A stretch of DNA of 64,000 bases, from the NCBI GenBank assembly GCA_030699825.1, contig JAUYKV010000048.1, positions 1 to 64,000 of the forward strand, written 5' to 3'. Positions 55,509 to 64,000 of the stretch are shown here, in pieces; the first letter of the stretch is position 1, and every line of letters starts with the position of its first letter. The translations under genes were made by a program, and so were the position numbers. The stretch comes from Pseudomonas sp. (lineage in GTDB: Bacteria > Pseudomonadota > Gammaproteobacteria > Pseudomonadales > Pseudomonadaceae). Under the pieces are notes generated by a model. It was not told the origin of the DNA. It was given only the letters and a program-made list of their open reading frames with translations, and searched no databases.

Positions 55509-55524
55509 CTGTCTTTTTATACAG
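55509..55524. promoter_or_regulatory. LexA (SOS) box 1 upstream of lexA
   Basis: CTGTCTTTTTATACAG fits CTG-N10-CAG, nine bases upstream of the lexA start codon. It would overlap the ribosome binding region or the start of transcription. Confidence 0.85.
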
Positions 55525-55527
55525 TGA

Positions 55528-55543
55528 CTGTGATTATATACAG
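55528..55543. promoter_or_regulatory. LexA (SOS) box 2 upstream of lexA
   Basis: CTGTGATTATATACAG fits CTG-N10-CAG and is near the ideal SOS sequence. The distance between the two box centres is 19 bases, so two LexA dimers would bind on almost the same face of the helix. Confidence 0.9.
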
Positions 55544-55744
55544 TGACTCGAGGTTGGCAATCTTCCTTTTCCTTGTTGGTTGAAATTCGCTGCTTGCGGT
55601 TTCACCGCTCAAAGCGGGTTACTTACCAGGCGCGCTGACAGGTGTACCTGTGCAGCACCTGGACTGGGGGCCAGAGTTGTGCCCTGCCGATACATGACTA
55701 TGCGGCCAGAAAATGGCTCGCGCGACTTGACAAGGCAGTCGGTC

Positions 55745-55771
55745 GAAACGTATGTTTCAAACAAGTGTTTG
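55745..55771. promoter_or_regulatory. Double PsrA operator upstream of psrA
   Basis: GAAACGTATGTTTC (55745-55758) and CAAACAAGTGTTTG (55758-55771) are two perfect [C/G]AAAC-N4-GTTT[G/C] sites sharing one base. They lie 15 bases before the psrA start codon, so they support autorepression. Together with the site at 46174 they link psrA and fadBA. Confidence 0.85.
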
Positions 55772-55785
55772 TCAGGTGGATAGTC

Positions 55786-56493
55786 ATGGCTCAGTCGGAA
55801 ACCGTTGAACGCATTCTCGATGCGGCGGAGCAGTTGTTCGCAGAGAAAGGATTTGCGGAAACTTCATTGCGCCTAATCACCAGTAAAGCTGGGGTCAATC
55901 TGGCAGCGGTGAACTACCATTTCGGTTCGAAAAAAGCCCTGATTCAGGCCGTTTTCTCGCGTTTCCTCGGTCCTTTCTGCAGCAGCCTCGAGCGCGAGCT
56001 GGATCGTCGTCAGGCCAAGCAGGAGATGAAAGTCAGTCTCGAGGAGTTGCTCGAACTGCTGGTGGATCAGGCGCTGGCCGTGAAGCCACGCAGTGGCAAC
56101 GATTTATCGATATTCATGCGTCTGTTGGGTCTGGCTTTCAGCCAGAGTCAGGGTCATCTGCGCAAGTATCTGGAAGAGGTGTACGGCAAAGTGTTCCGCC
56201 GTTACATGCTCCTGGTGCATGAGGCTGCGCCGCGTATCCCTCCGCTGGAGTTGTTCTGGCGCGTGCATTTCATGCTCGGCGCTGCGGCCTTCAGCATGTC
56301 CGGGATCAAGGCGTTGCGCGCCATGGCCGAGACCGACTTCGGGGTCAATACCTCGATCGAGCAGGTCATGCGCATGATGGTGCCGTTCCTGGCGGCTGGC
56401 ATGCGCTCGGAAAGCGGTGTGACCGATCAGGCTCTGGCCTCCGCCCAACTCAAACCGCGCGTCAAGAGCGCGGGCATACCCGCCAAGGTTTGA
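55786..56493 (+). CDS. psrA: TetR-family fatty-acid-responsive regulator PsrA
   Basis: A 235-residue TetR-family regulator. The N-terminal helix-turn-helix is TSLRLITSKAGVNLAAVNYH, and the C-terminal domain is helical with a hydrophobic ligand pocket. In Pseudomonas PsrA binds long-chain fatty acids, represses beta-oxidation genes, and activates rpoS. The ATG at 55786 has AGGTGGATA upstream and matches the known N-terminus; the frame opens earlier but not convincingly. The double operator lies directly upstream. Confidence 0.94.
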   Translation: MAQSETVERILDAAEQLFAEKGFAETSLRLITSKAGVNLAAVNYHFGSKKALIQAVFSRFLGPFCSSLERELDRRQAKQEMKVSLEELLELLVDQALAVKPRSGNDLSIFMRLLGLAFSQSQGHLRKYLEEVYGKVFRRYMLLVHEAAPRIPPLELFWRVHFMLGAAAFSMSGIKALRAMAETDFGVNTSIEQVMRMMVPFLAAGMRSESGVTDQALASAQLKPRVKSAGIPAKV

Positions 56494-56589
56494 TGCCACG
56501 CCAGGCCTGTTGCCGTTTCGTCGCGACCACAACAAACGACAACAGACCCTGGTGGGCTTGGCGAGTCCGATCCGCTAAGCTAGTCGCCC

Positions 56590-57111
56590 ATGCGCGCTCT
56601 CGACTTTCTACACCTCTCCCTCGCTGATCAGTACCTGTACGGCTTTGCCGACGGGCAGCTGTTATTGCGCCTGCCGGTGTCCACCGCCCGCAATGGCCCG
56701 GGCGAGCTGAATGGCTCCGGCTGCACGCCGCGTGGCTTGCATCGAGTGCGGGCGAAGATCGGCGAAGGCTTGCCCGTGGGGGCGGTATTGCGCGGTCGGC
56801 GCTGGACGGGCGAGGTCTGGTCGCCGGCCCTGGCTGCGCAATTCCCCGATCGTGACTGGATACTTACGCGGATTATCTGGCTCAGTGGTTGTGAGCCGGG
56901 GCGCAATCGACTGGGAGAGGTCGATACCTTCCGCCGCTATATCTATCTGCACGGCACGCCCGACACTGAACCCATGGGCGTACCGCGCTCCCATGGCTGT
57001 GTACGGTTGCGCAATGCCGATCTGTTGGCGCTGTTCCCGCGCGTCCCTGTTCAATGTGCCGTGCTGATCGACGAGGCGGCGTGCCCGGTCTGGGCGACGG
57101 CGTCACTTTAG
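56590..57111 (+). CDS. YkuD-domain protein, probable cytoplasmic L,D-carboxypeptidase/transpeptidase
   Basis: A 173-residue YkuD-fold enzyme. The catalytic motif HGTPDTEPMGVPRSHGCVRL is complete, with His121 and nucleophile Cys137. There is no signal peptide or membrane anchor, so it should remain in the cytoplasm, unlike cross-linking L,D-transpeptidases. Cytoplasmic YkuD proteins such as Acinetobacter ElsL/LdtJ act as L,D-carboxypeptidases in peptidoglycan recycling. The next gene, nagZ, starts 13 bases downstream and is also a cytoplasmic recycling enzyme, which supports that reading. The ATG at 56590 has only a weak ribosome binding site. Confidence 0.85.
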   Translation: MRALDFLHLSLADQYLYGFADGQLLLRLPVSTARNGPGELNGSGCTPRGLHRVRAKIGEGLPVGAVLRGRRWTGEVWSPALAAQFPDRDWILTRIIWLSGCEPGRNRLGEVDTFRRYIYLHGTPDTEPMGVPRSHGCVRLRNADLLALFPRVPVQCAVLIDEAACPVWATASL

Positions 57112-57124
57112 TTAAGGATCACTT

Positions 57125-58883
<1,759 letters not shown>

Positions 58884-58900
58884 GCATATTGGCCGTGAAT

Positions 58901-58930
58901 AAAAAGGGGCCTCATTTGCAGCCCCTTTTT
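58901..58930. terminator. Bidirectional terminator between mtiP and csiV
   Basis: AAAAAGGGGC and GCCCCTTTTT form a perfect 10-bp stem with A and T runs on the two sides. It serves the rightward mtiP and the leftward csiV genes. Confidence 0.9.
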
Positions 58931-58958
58931 CATGTCGGCAAAGCTTGGAGCGCGCGGC

Positions 58959-59498
58959 TTAAAGTGGGCTGATGCGCACCAGCAGGCCGAGGCTGCCGTG
59001 ATCGAGGTAGGTCAGCTCGCCGTTTTGCAGGAGCACGCTGTGCTTGATCAGTTCGCTGCTGCTGAGCGCGCCGCTGTCATCGAAGCGATTGACCCACAGG
59101 TTGGCGCTCAGGTCGATAAGGCGATCTTGTTTCAGCTCAAGGGTGCCCTCGACCGGGAAATGACCGAACTGTTCGCTGCCGCTGCTTAGCGACACTCGGC
59201 CCGGGCTGGCGCCGATGCTCTGCGTCCAGGCTTTGTGCAGCAGCACGGTATAACCGTTAGCCGGGGTGAGTTTGCCCGCTTCATTATTCAGCGTAGTGGC
59301 ACGCTCCTGGCTGGGGTCGATCGGCAATGCGCCTTGTGCCCAGTCATCGGGGGCGGGGCGGGCGGCGGGAAGTGGCTGGGTTGTTTGCCGGAAGACGATC
59401 ACTTCAACCTGGTACATGGCCTCGGCCAGGGCGGCGCTCGTGCTCAGTAGCGACAGCAAAACAAGCGAGAGCGAGGCCAGGGAGCGGAGTGCGCGCAT
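58959..59498 (-). CDS. CsiV-family protein
   Basis: A 179-residue envelope protein with a signal peptide (first 25 residues, cleavage near TSAALAEA). The start of the mature part (MYQVEVIVFRQT) and the later end (HGSLGLLVRISPL) fit the CsiV family, which binds peptidoglycan and the outer-membrane side of the divisome-related protein ZapB/LpoB set in other bacteria; the exact partner here is unknown. It follows mfd on the same strand with a 12-base gap. Confidence 0.75.
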   Translation of the reverse strand: MRALRSLASLSLVLLSLLSTSAALAEAMYQVEVIVFRQTTQPLPAARPAPDDWAQGALPIDPSQERATTLNNEAGKLTPANGYTVLLHKAWTQSIGASPGRVSLSSGSEQFGHFPVEGTLELKQDRLIDLSANLWVNRFDDSGALSSSELIKHSVLLQNGELTYLDHGSLGLLVRISPL

Positions 59499-59510
59499 GG
59501 GGTCAGTCCT

Positions 59511-62500
59511 TTAGGCAGAGGGAGTCAGGCGCTCGAATAGCGCTTGCAGGGTATCGAATCGATGTTCCGGGCGCTCCATCGGCACCTGAAATTTGAACAC
59601 TGTGGCGCCTTCGAACTTGTAGCGGTTCGGTTGGCCCTGGATCAGTTTGATCAGGGTCAATGGGTCGACACAGGTGTCGGCGGCGAATTCGATGCGGCCG
59701 CCTTGTGGGCCGGCATCGACCTTCTTGATGCCGAGCTTTTCCGCCTGTAATTTCAGCAGGGTTAGGCGCACCAGGTTCTTGCTCGGTTCCGGCAGCAGGC
59801 CGAAACGGTCGATCATTTCCACCTGCAGCTCTTTCAGGCCGTCTTCGTCGGCAGCCGAAGCGATGCGCTTGTAGAGGATCAGCCGCGCATGTACGTCTGG
59901 CAGGTAGTCCTCCGGGATCAGCGCCGCTACCCGCAGGTTGATTTCCGGGCCGCCACCCAGCGGTTGCTCGAGGTTGGGTTGTTCGCCCTTGCGGATGGCT
60001 TTCACTGCGCGTTCGAGCATCTCCATGTAGAGGGTGAAACCGACCGCCTGGATCTGCCCGCTCTGGCCGTCGCCGAGCAACTCGCCGGCGCCGCGGATTT
60101 CCAGGTCATGGGTGGCCAGGAGAAAGCCTGCGCCGAGATCCTGGGCGCCGGAAATCGCCTCGAGGCGCTTCTGCGCGTCGTCGGTCATCTGTTTGCGCGG
60201 CGGCGTCAGCAGGTAGGCGTAGGCCTGATGGTGGCTGCGCCCGACCCGGCCGCGCAACTGGTGCAGCTGGGCCAGGCCGAACTTGTCGGCGCGCTCGATG
60301 ATGATGGTGTTGGCGCTGGGCACGTCGATGCCGGTCTCGATGATGGTCGAGGCGATCAGCACGTTGAAGCGCTTGTGGTAGAAGTCGCCCATCACCTGTT
60401 CCAGTTCGCGCTCGCGCATCTGCCCGTGGCCGATGCCGATACGTGCTTCCGGCACCAGTTCGGCGAGGTCGGCCGCGCATTTCTCGATGCTCTTCACATC
60501 GTTGTGCAGGTAGTAGACCTGGCCGCCGCGCAGCAACTCGCGCAGCAGCGCTTCCTTGATGGTCGGGTTGTTCTGTTCCATGACGAAGGTGCGCACCGAC
60601 AGTCGGCGCGCCGGCGGCGTGGCGATGATCGACAGGTCGCGCATGCCCGCCACGGCCATGTTCAGGGTGCGCGGAATCGGCGTGGCGGTGAGGGTGAGGA
60701 TGTCCACCTCGCTGCGCAGGGCCTTGAGCTGTTCCTTCTGGCGCACGCCGAAACGGTGTTCCTCGTCGATGATCACCAGGCCCAGGTTGTTGAACTGGAC
60801 GTCGCCCTGCAGCAGCTTGTGGGTGCCGATGACGATGTCGACCTTGCCCTCGCTCAGTTGCTGCATGGCGCTGGCGACTTCCTTGGTGCTCTTGAAGCGG
60901 CTCATCACCTCGACATTCACCGGCCAGTCGGCGAAGCGGTCGCGAAAGCTGTTGTAGTGCTGCTGGGCGAGCAGGGTGGTCGGCACCAGCACGGCGACCT
61001 GGCGCCCGCTGTGCACGGCGATGAAGGCGGCGCGCATGGCCACTTCGGTCTTGCCGAAGCCGACGTCGCCGCAGATCAGGCGATCCATCGGCTTGGCCGA
61101 GAGCATGTCGTCGCGCACTGCATCGATGGCGGTTTGCTGGTCCGGGGTTTCCTCGAACGGGAAGCCGGCACTGAAGGTCACGTAGTCGAGTTGCGGATCG
61201 GCGAAGGCGTAACCTTCGCGGGCGGCGCGGCGGGCATAGATGTCGAGCAACTCGGCCGCTACGTCACGCACCTGTTCGGCGGCCTTGCGCTTGGCTTTCT
61301 GCCAGATTTCCGAGCCGAGGCGGTGCAGCGGGGCCAGGGCATCGTCGCTGCCGGTGTAGCGGGCGATCAGGTGCAGGCTGGCGACCGGCACATACAGCTT
61401 GGCTTCCTCGGCGTACATCAGGGCGAGAAACTCGGCGGCCTGGCCGTCGATCTCCAGGGTGACCAGGCCCAGGTAGCGACCGACGCCGTGATCGATATGC
61501 ACCACGGGCGCACCTTCGCGCAGTTCGGTGAGGTTCTTGATCACATTGTCGCCGCCGTCGCGCGATTTCTCGCGGCGCCGGCGTTGCATCACCCGTTGGC
61601 CGAACAGCGGGCTCTCGGCGATCAGGGCCAGGTCATCGAGCAGCAGGCCGTCGTCGAGCGGGGCGATGCAGATCCCCAGGCGCTCCTCGCCGGCCGTGAA
61701 TTCCGGCCAGCTGGCCACTTCCCTGGGCTTGAGCTTGAGGCGGGCGAGCAGTTCCAGCAGCACTTCGCGGCGCCCGGCGGACTCGGCACAGAACAACACG
61801 CGGCCCGGATGCTCTTCGATAAAGCGGCGCAGGGCGGCCAGGGGTTCGCTGGCCTTGGCCTGGATCGCCAGGTCGGGCAAGGGTTGCGCGTTGAAGCGCT
61901 GGCGGCCGACGCCCGGTTCGATGTCTTCCTGGCTGATCACGACCCGTGGCCAGTCTTTCAGGTGGGCGAAGCAGTCTTCCACTGGCAGGAAGATGTCGGC
62001 CGGCGCTAGCAGTGGGCGTTCGGGATCGACCCGACGCTCCTCAAAGCGACTGCGTGCGTCGCTCCAGAAGTGCTCGGCGGCTTTTTCCACGCCAGGCAGG
62101 GAAAATACCTGGGTGTCCTGGGGCAGGTAGTCGAACAGGGTCGCGGTTTCTTCGAAAAACAGCGGCAGGTAGTACTCGATGCCGGCCGGGGTGATGCCGG
62201 TGGACAGGTCCTGGTAGATCGGGCAACGGCGGAAGTCGACGTCGAAGCGCTCGCGAAAGCGTCCACGAAAATCGCTGACGGCTTTTTTCTCCAGCGGAAA
62301 TTCACGGGCCGGCAGCAGCTTGATCGACTCGACCTTGTCGATCGAGCGCTGGGTTTCCGGGTCGAAGGTGCGCAGGGTTTCGATCTCGTCGTCGAACAGG
62401 TCGATGCGAAACGGCTGCTCGCTGCCCATCGGGAACAGGTCGATCAGGGCGCCACGCACGGCGAATTCGCCGTGTTCGTAGACCGTGTCGACGCAGCGAT

Positions 62501-62948
62501 AGCCCGCCGCTTCCAGGCGGGTGCGCATGTCCTTGACGTCGAGCTTCTGGCCAGCGTCCAGTACCAGGCTGCTGCCGAGCAGGAAACGCTTGGGGGCCAG
62601 GCGATGTAGGGCAGTGGTGATCGGCACTACCAGGACGCCATGTTTCAGCTCTGGCAGGCGATAGAGTGCGGCAATCCGCTGCGAGATGATGTCCTGATGC
62701 GGTGAAAACAGGTCGTAGGGCAGGGTTTCCCAGTCGGGGAAATGCAGCACCGGCAGCTCCGGGGCGAAAAAGCTCAGTTCCTGCTGCAAGCGCTCGGCGT
62801 TCTGACTGTCGGCTGTCAGCAGCAGGGTAAAGCGCTTGGCAGCGCTGGCGGCTTCGGCAATCGCCAGGCTCAATGCGGCACCGGGCAGGTTGCCCCAGTG
62901 CTGTTTCCCGGCGGTGGCGGGCAGAGACGGTAGACGCAGTACGGACAC
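59511..62948 (-). CDS. mfd: Transcription-repair coupling factor Mfd
   Basis: An 1145-residue translocase that removes RNA polymerase stalled at DNA damage and recruits UvrAB. Domains in order: UvrB-homology region at the N-terminus, the RNA-polymerase interaction domain (middle), and the RecG-like ATPase (Walker A GDVGFGKTEVAMRAAF, DEEH box IIDEEHRFG). The C-terminal TRCF domain (residues 990 on) keeps the UvrA-binding part inactive. E. coli Mfd has 1148 residues, so it is full length. The start is GTG at 62948. A divergent promoter region separates it from gap. Confidence 0.97.
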   Translation of the reverse strand: MSVLRLPSLPATAGKQHWGNLPGAALSLAIAEAASAAKRFTLLLTADSQNAERLQQELSFFAPELPVLHFPDWETLPYDLFSPHQDIISQRIAALYRLPELKHGVLVVPITTALHRLAPKRFLLGSSLVLDAGQKLDVKDMRTRLEAAGYRCVDTVYEHGEFAVRGALIDLFPMGSEQPFRIDLFDDEIETLRTFDPETQRSIDKVESIKLLPAREFPLEKKAVSDFRGRFRERFDVDFRRCPIYQDLSTGITPAGIEYYLPLFFEETATLFDYLPQDTQVFSLPGVEKAAEHFWSDARSRFEERRVDPERPLLAPADIFLPVEDCFAHLKDWPRVVISQEDIEPGVGRQRFNAQPLPDLAIQAKASEPLAALRRFIEEHPGRVLFCAESAGRREVLLELLARLKLKPREVASWPEFTAGEERLGICIAPLDDGLLLDDLALIAESPLFGQRVMQRRRREKSRDGGDNVIKNLTELREGAPVVHIDHGVGRYLGLVTLEIDGQAAEFLALMYAEEAKLYVPVASLHLIARYTGSDDALAPLHRLGSEIWQKAKRKAAEQVRDVAAELLDIYARRAAREGYAFADPQLDYVTFSAGFPFEETPDQQTAIDAVRDDMLSAKPMDRLICGDVGFGKTEVAMRAAFIAVHSGRQVAVLVPTTLLAQQHYNSFRDRFADWPVNVEVMSRFKSTKEVASAMQQLSEGKVDIVIGTHKLLQGDVQFNNLGLVIIDEEHRFGVRQKEQLKALRSEVDILTLTATPIPRTLNMAVAGMRDLSIIATPPARRLSVRTFVMEQNNPTIKEALLRELLRGGQVYYLHNDVKSIEKCAADLAELVPEARIGIGHGQMRERELEQVMGDFYHKRFNVLIASTIIETGIDVPSANTIIIERADKFGLAQLHQLRGRVGRSHHQAYAYLLTPPRKQMTDDAQKRLEAISGAQDLGAGFLLATHDLEIRGAGELLGDGQSGQIQAVGFTLYMEMLERAVKAIRKGEQPNLEQPLGGGPEINLRVAALIPEDYLPDVHARLILYKRIASAADEDGLKELQVEMIDRFGLLPEPSKNLVRLTLLKLQAEKLGIKKVDAGPQGGRIEFAADTCVDPLTLIKLIQGQPNRYKFEGATVFKFQVPMERPEHRFDTLQALFERLTPSA

Positions 62949-63029
62949 GGGCGGCTCACGGGCATGACGACATGGCCCGCGATTGTAACTATCCGCGCTG
63001 GTTGCTGTCAGTGTTTCGTCCGTTGCAGA

Positions 63030-63058
63030 TTGCCGGCGATTGTCTACGCCGTCATAAT
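63030..63058 (+). promoter_or_regulatory. Sigma-70 promoter candidate for the gap gene
   Basis: TTGCCG (63030-63035) and CATAAT (63053-63058) are spaced by exactly 17 bases, 42 bases before the GTG start of the dehydrogenase gene. No clear operator was recognised between mfd and gap. Confidence 0.45.
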
Positions 63059-63100
63059 GTAGCCCCTTTTTTCAGCCCCTACATGTGGAAGGTACTGCCC

Positions 63101-64000
63101 GTGAATCAGAAGCCCGACCAGTGTCTCGGTGAGTGGATCGATCGTGAAGCCCTCGCAGAAGCGATGATTCCCTTGATTGGTCAACTCTACCGCAACAACA
63201 ACGTAGTCACCTCGATCTACGGTCGTAGCCTGATCAACCGTTCGGTCATTCAGATTCTCAAAGCCCATCGCTACGCCCGCCATCGTCTGGATGGCGATGC
63301 CGAGCTGTCGGTGCATGACACTTTCCCGATGCTCAAGACCATGAGCGAGCTCAAGCTGGGCGCCGCTTCCGTGGATCTGGGCCGGATGATGGCCAAGTAC
63401 CTGGAAGAAGCCAATGGCCGCAGCATCGAGCAGTTCGTGCGCGACGAGCTCGAGCCGGTTGTCGGTCAGCAGAATGTCGTGGCTCGCAAGGGCACCGATG
63501 TGGTGCTCTATGGTTTCGGCCGTATCGGTCGTCTGCTGGCACGCATCCTGATCGAGAAGACCGGTGGTGGCGATGGCCTGCGCCTGCGTGCGATTGTCGT
63601 GCGCAAGGGCGCCGAGAACGATCTGGACAAGCGCGCCAGCCTGTTGCGGCGTGACTCGGTGCACGGTCCGTTCGACGGCACCATCGTGATCGATGAAGAA
63701 AACAACACCATCACCGCCAATGGCAACCTGATCCAGGTGATTTATGCCAAGTCGCCCAGCGAAGTCGATTACACCCAGTACGGTATCGACAACGCGCTGC
63801 TGGTGGACAACACCGGTGTATGGCGTGACGCCGAGGGTTTGAGCCAGCACCTGGCCTGCCCGGGCATCGCTCGCGTGGTGCTGACGGCGCCCGGCAAGGG
63901 CGCGCTGAAGAATATCGTGCATGGCATCAACCATGGCGATATCACTGACGATGACAAGATCGTTTCCGCAGCCTCCTGCACCACCAACGCTATCGTGCCG
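63101..64000 (+). CDS. gap: Glyceraldehyde-3-phosphate dehydrogenase, long form (3' end outside window)
   Basis: The first 300 residues are visible. The N-terminal extension of over 130 residues before the NAD-binding motif (DVVLYGFGRIGRLLARILI) marks the long GAPDH form seen in Pseudomonas, rather than the usual glycolytic type. The catalytic cysteine is in SAASCTTNA, right at the window end. GGAAGG lies seven bases before GTG 63101; the in-frame ATG at 63083 is the alternative start. The frame is open to base 64000. Confidence 0.93.
   Translation, partial: MNQKPDQCLGEWIDREALAEAMIPLIGQLYRNNNVVTSIYGRSLINRSVIQILKAHRYARHRLDGDAELSVHDTFPMLKTMSELKLGAASVDLGRMMAKYLEEANGRSIEQFVRDELEPVVGQQNVVARKGTDVVLYGFGRIGRLLARILIEKTGGGDGLRLRAIVVRKGAENDLDKRASLLRRDSVHGPFDGTIVIDEENNTITANGNLIQVIYAKSPSEVDYTQYGIDNALLVDNTGVWRDAEGLSQHLACPGIARVVLTAPGKGALKNIVHGINHGDITDDDKIVSAASCTTNAIVP

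Noticed and set aside
55642-55785. Upstream extension of psrA, containing a stretch resembling translated sequencing-adapter sequence (SCALPI)
   Set aside because: The DNA (GTGCCCTGCCGATAC) differs from the usual adapter at several bases, so it is not contamination. The extension covers the PsrA operators and is not coding.
59889-62009. 706-codon open frame on the plus strand across mfd
   Set aside because: Antisense shadow of mfd caused by high third-position GC; no domain, and mfd is complete.

Overview
This 64 kb window is ordinary chromosome of a Pseudomonas species. It is GC-rich. The gene order from 11.5 kb to the end (dacB, yggL, dgt, yqjDEK-like genes, OprD-type porin, tRNA-Pro, mobA-moaB-moeA, an AraC regulator with a flavoenzyme operon, slt, uup, a UspA-like gene, fadBA, topA, sulA-lexA, psrA, nagZ, mtiP, csiV, mfd, gap) runs parallel to what I remember of P. 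aeruginosa PAO1 from about PA3047 down to PA3001. The recQ block (2-9.7 kb) resembles PAO1 PA3344-PA3340. The species cannot be fixed from the sequence alone. No rRNA, CRISPR array, prophage, transposase or insertion sequence was found.

Layout. 0-1.7 kb: C-terminal end of a giant type I-secreted RTX adhesin. 1.9-9.7 kb: YbaN and YecA-like genes, recQ, a MarR regulator with its DHA2 efflux pump, and a FimV-like envelope protein. 9.8-17.3 kb: SelW-like protein, CynX-like transporter, PBP4, YggL, then a leftward dgt-FUSC pair and a leftward yqjDEK-like operon. 17.7-24 kb: an ammonium transporter with a possible sigma-54 promoter, an OprD porin, a DUF5610-type protein, a thioredoxin-fold protein and a first CheV. 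24-28 kb: tRNA-Pro(CGG), a YgdR-type lipoprotein, and molybdenum cofactor genes. 28-33 kb: an AraC regulator divergent from an operon of an alkyl-DHAP-synthase-like flavoprotein, a GlpD-like dehydrogenase and an FGGY kinase. 33-38 kb: a CheY/CheC/histidine-kinase module, a YegS-type lipid kinase and a second CheV. 38-45 kb: DUF1499 lipoprotein, MOSC protein, Slt, Uup and small conserved genes. 46-50 kb: the fatty-acid beta-oxidation operon fadBA. 50-64 kb: topA, SOS genes, psrA, peptidoglycan recycling genes, mtiP, csiV, mfd and the start of gap.

Genes that work together. PsrA (55.8 kb) has two abutting perfect PsrA-type palindromes upstream of its own gene, and a near-match lies upstream of fadB, so the window holds a fatty-acid regulator and a likely target operon. 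lexA-sulA carries two SOS boxes. A YkuD-domain protein without a signal peptide sits directly before nagZ, which suggests cytoplasmic peptidoglycan recycling. Two CheV proteins plus a CheY/CheC/kinase operon form a dispersed signalling set.

The most unusual structure is a family of short terminal-inverted-repeat elements in the gaps between genes (about ten full, partial or decayed copies). Several begin exactly at, or overlap, the stop codon of the gene before them, and seem to supply the stop codon. One copy carries a second 160-bp element with perfect 20-bp inverted ends around a Pseudomonas REP pair.
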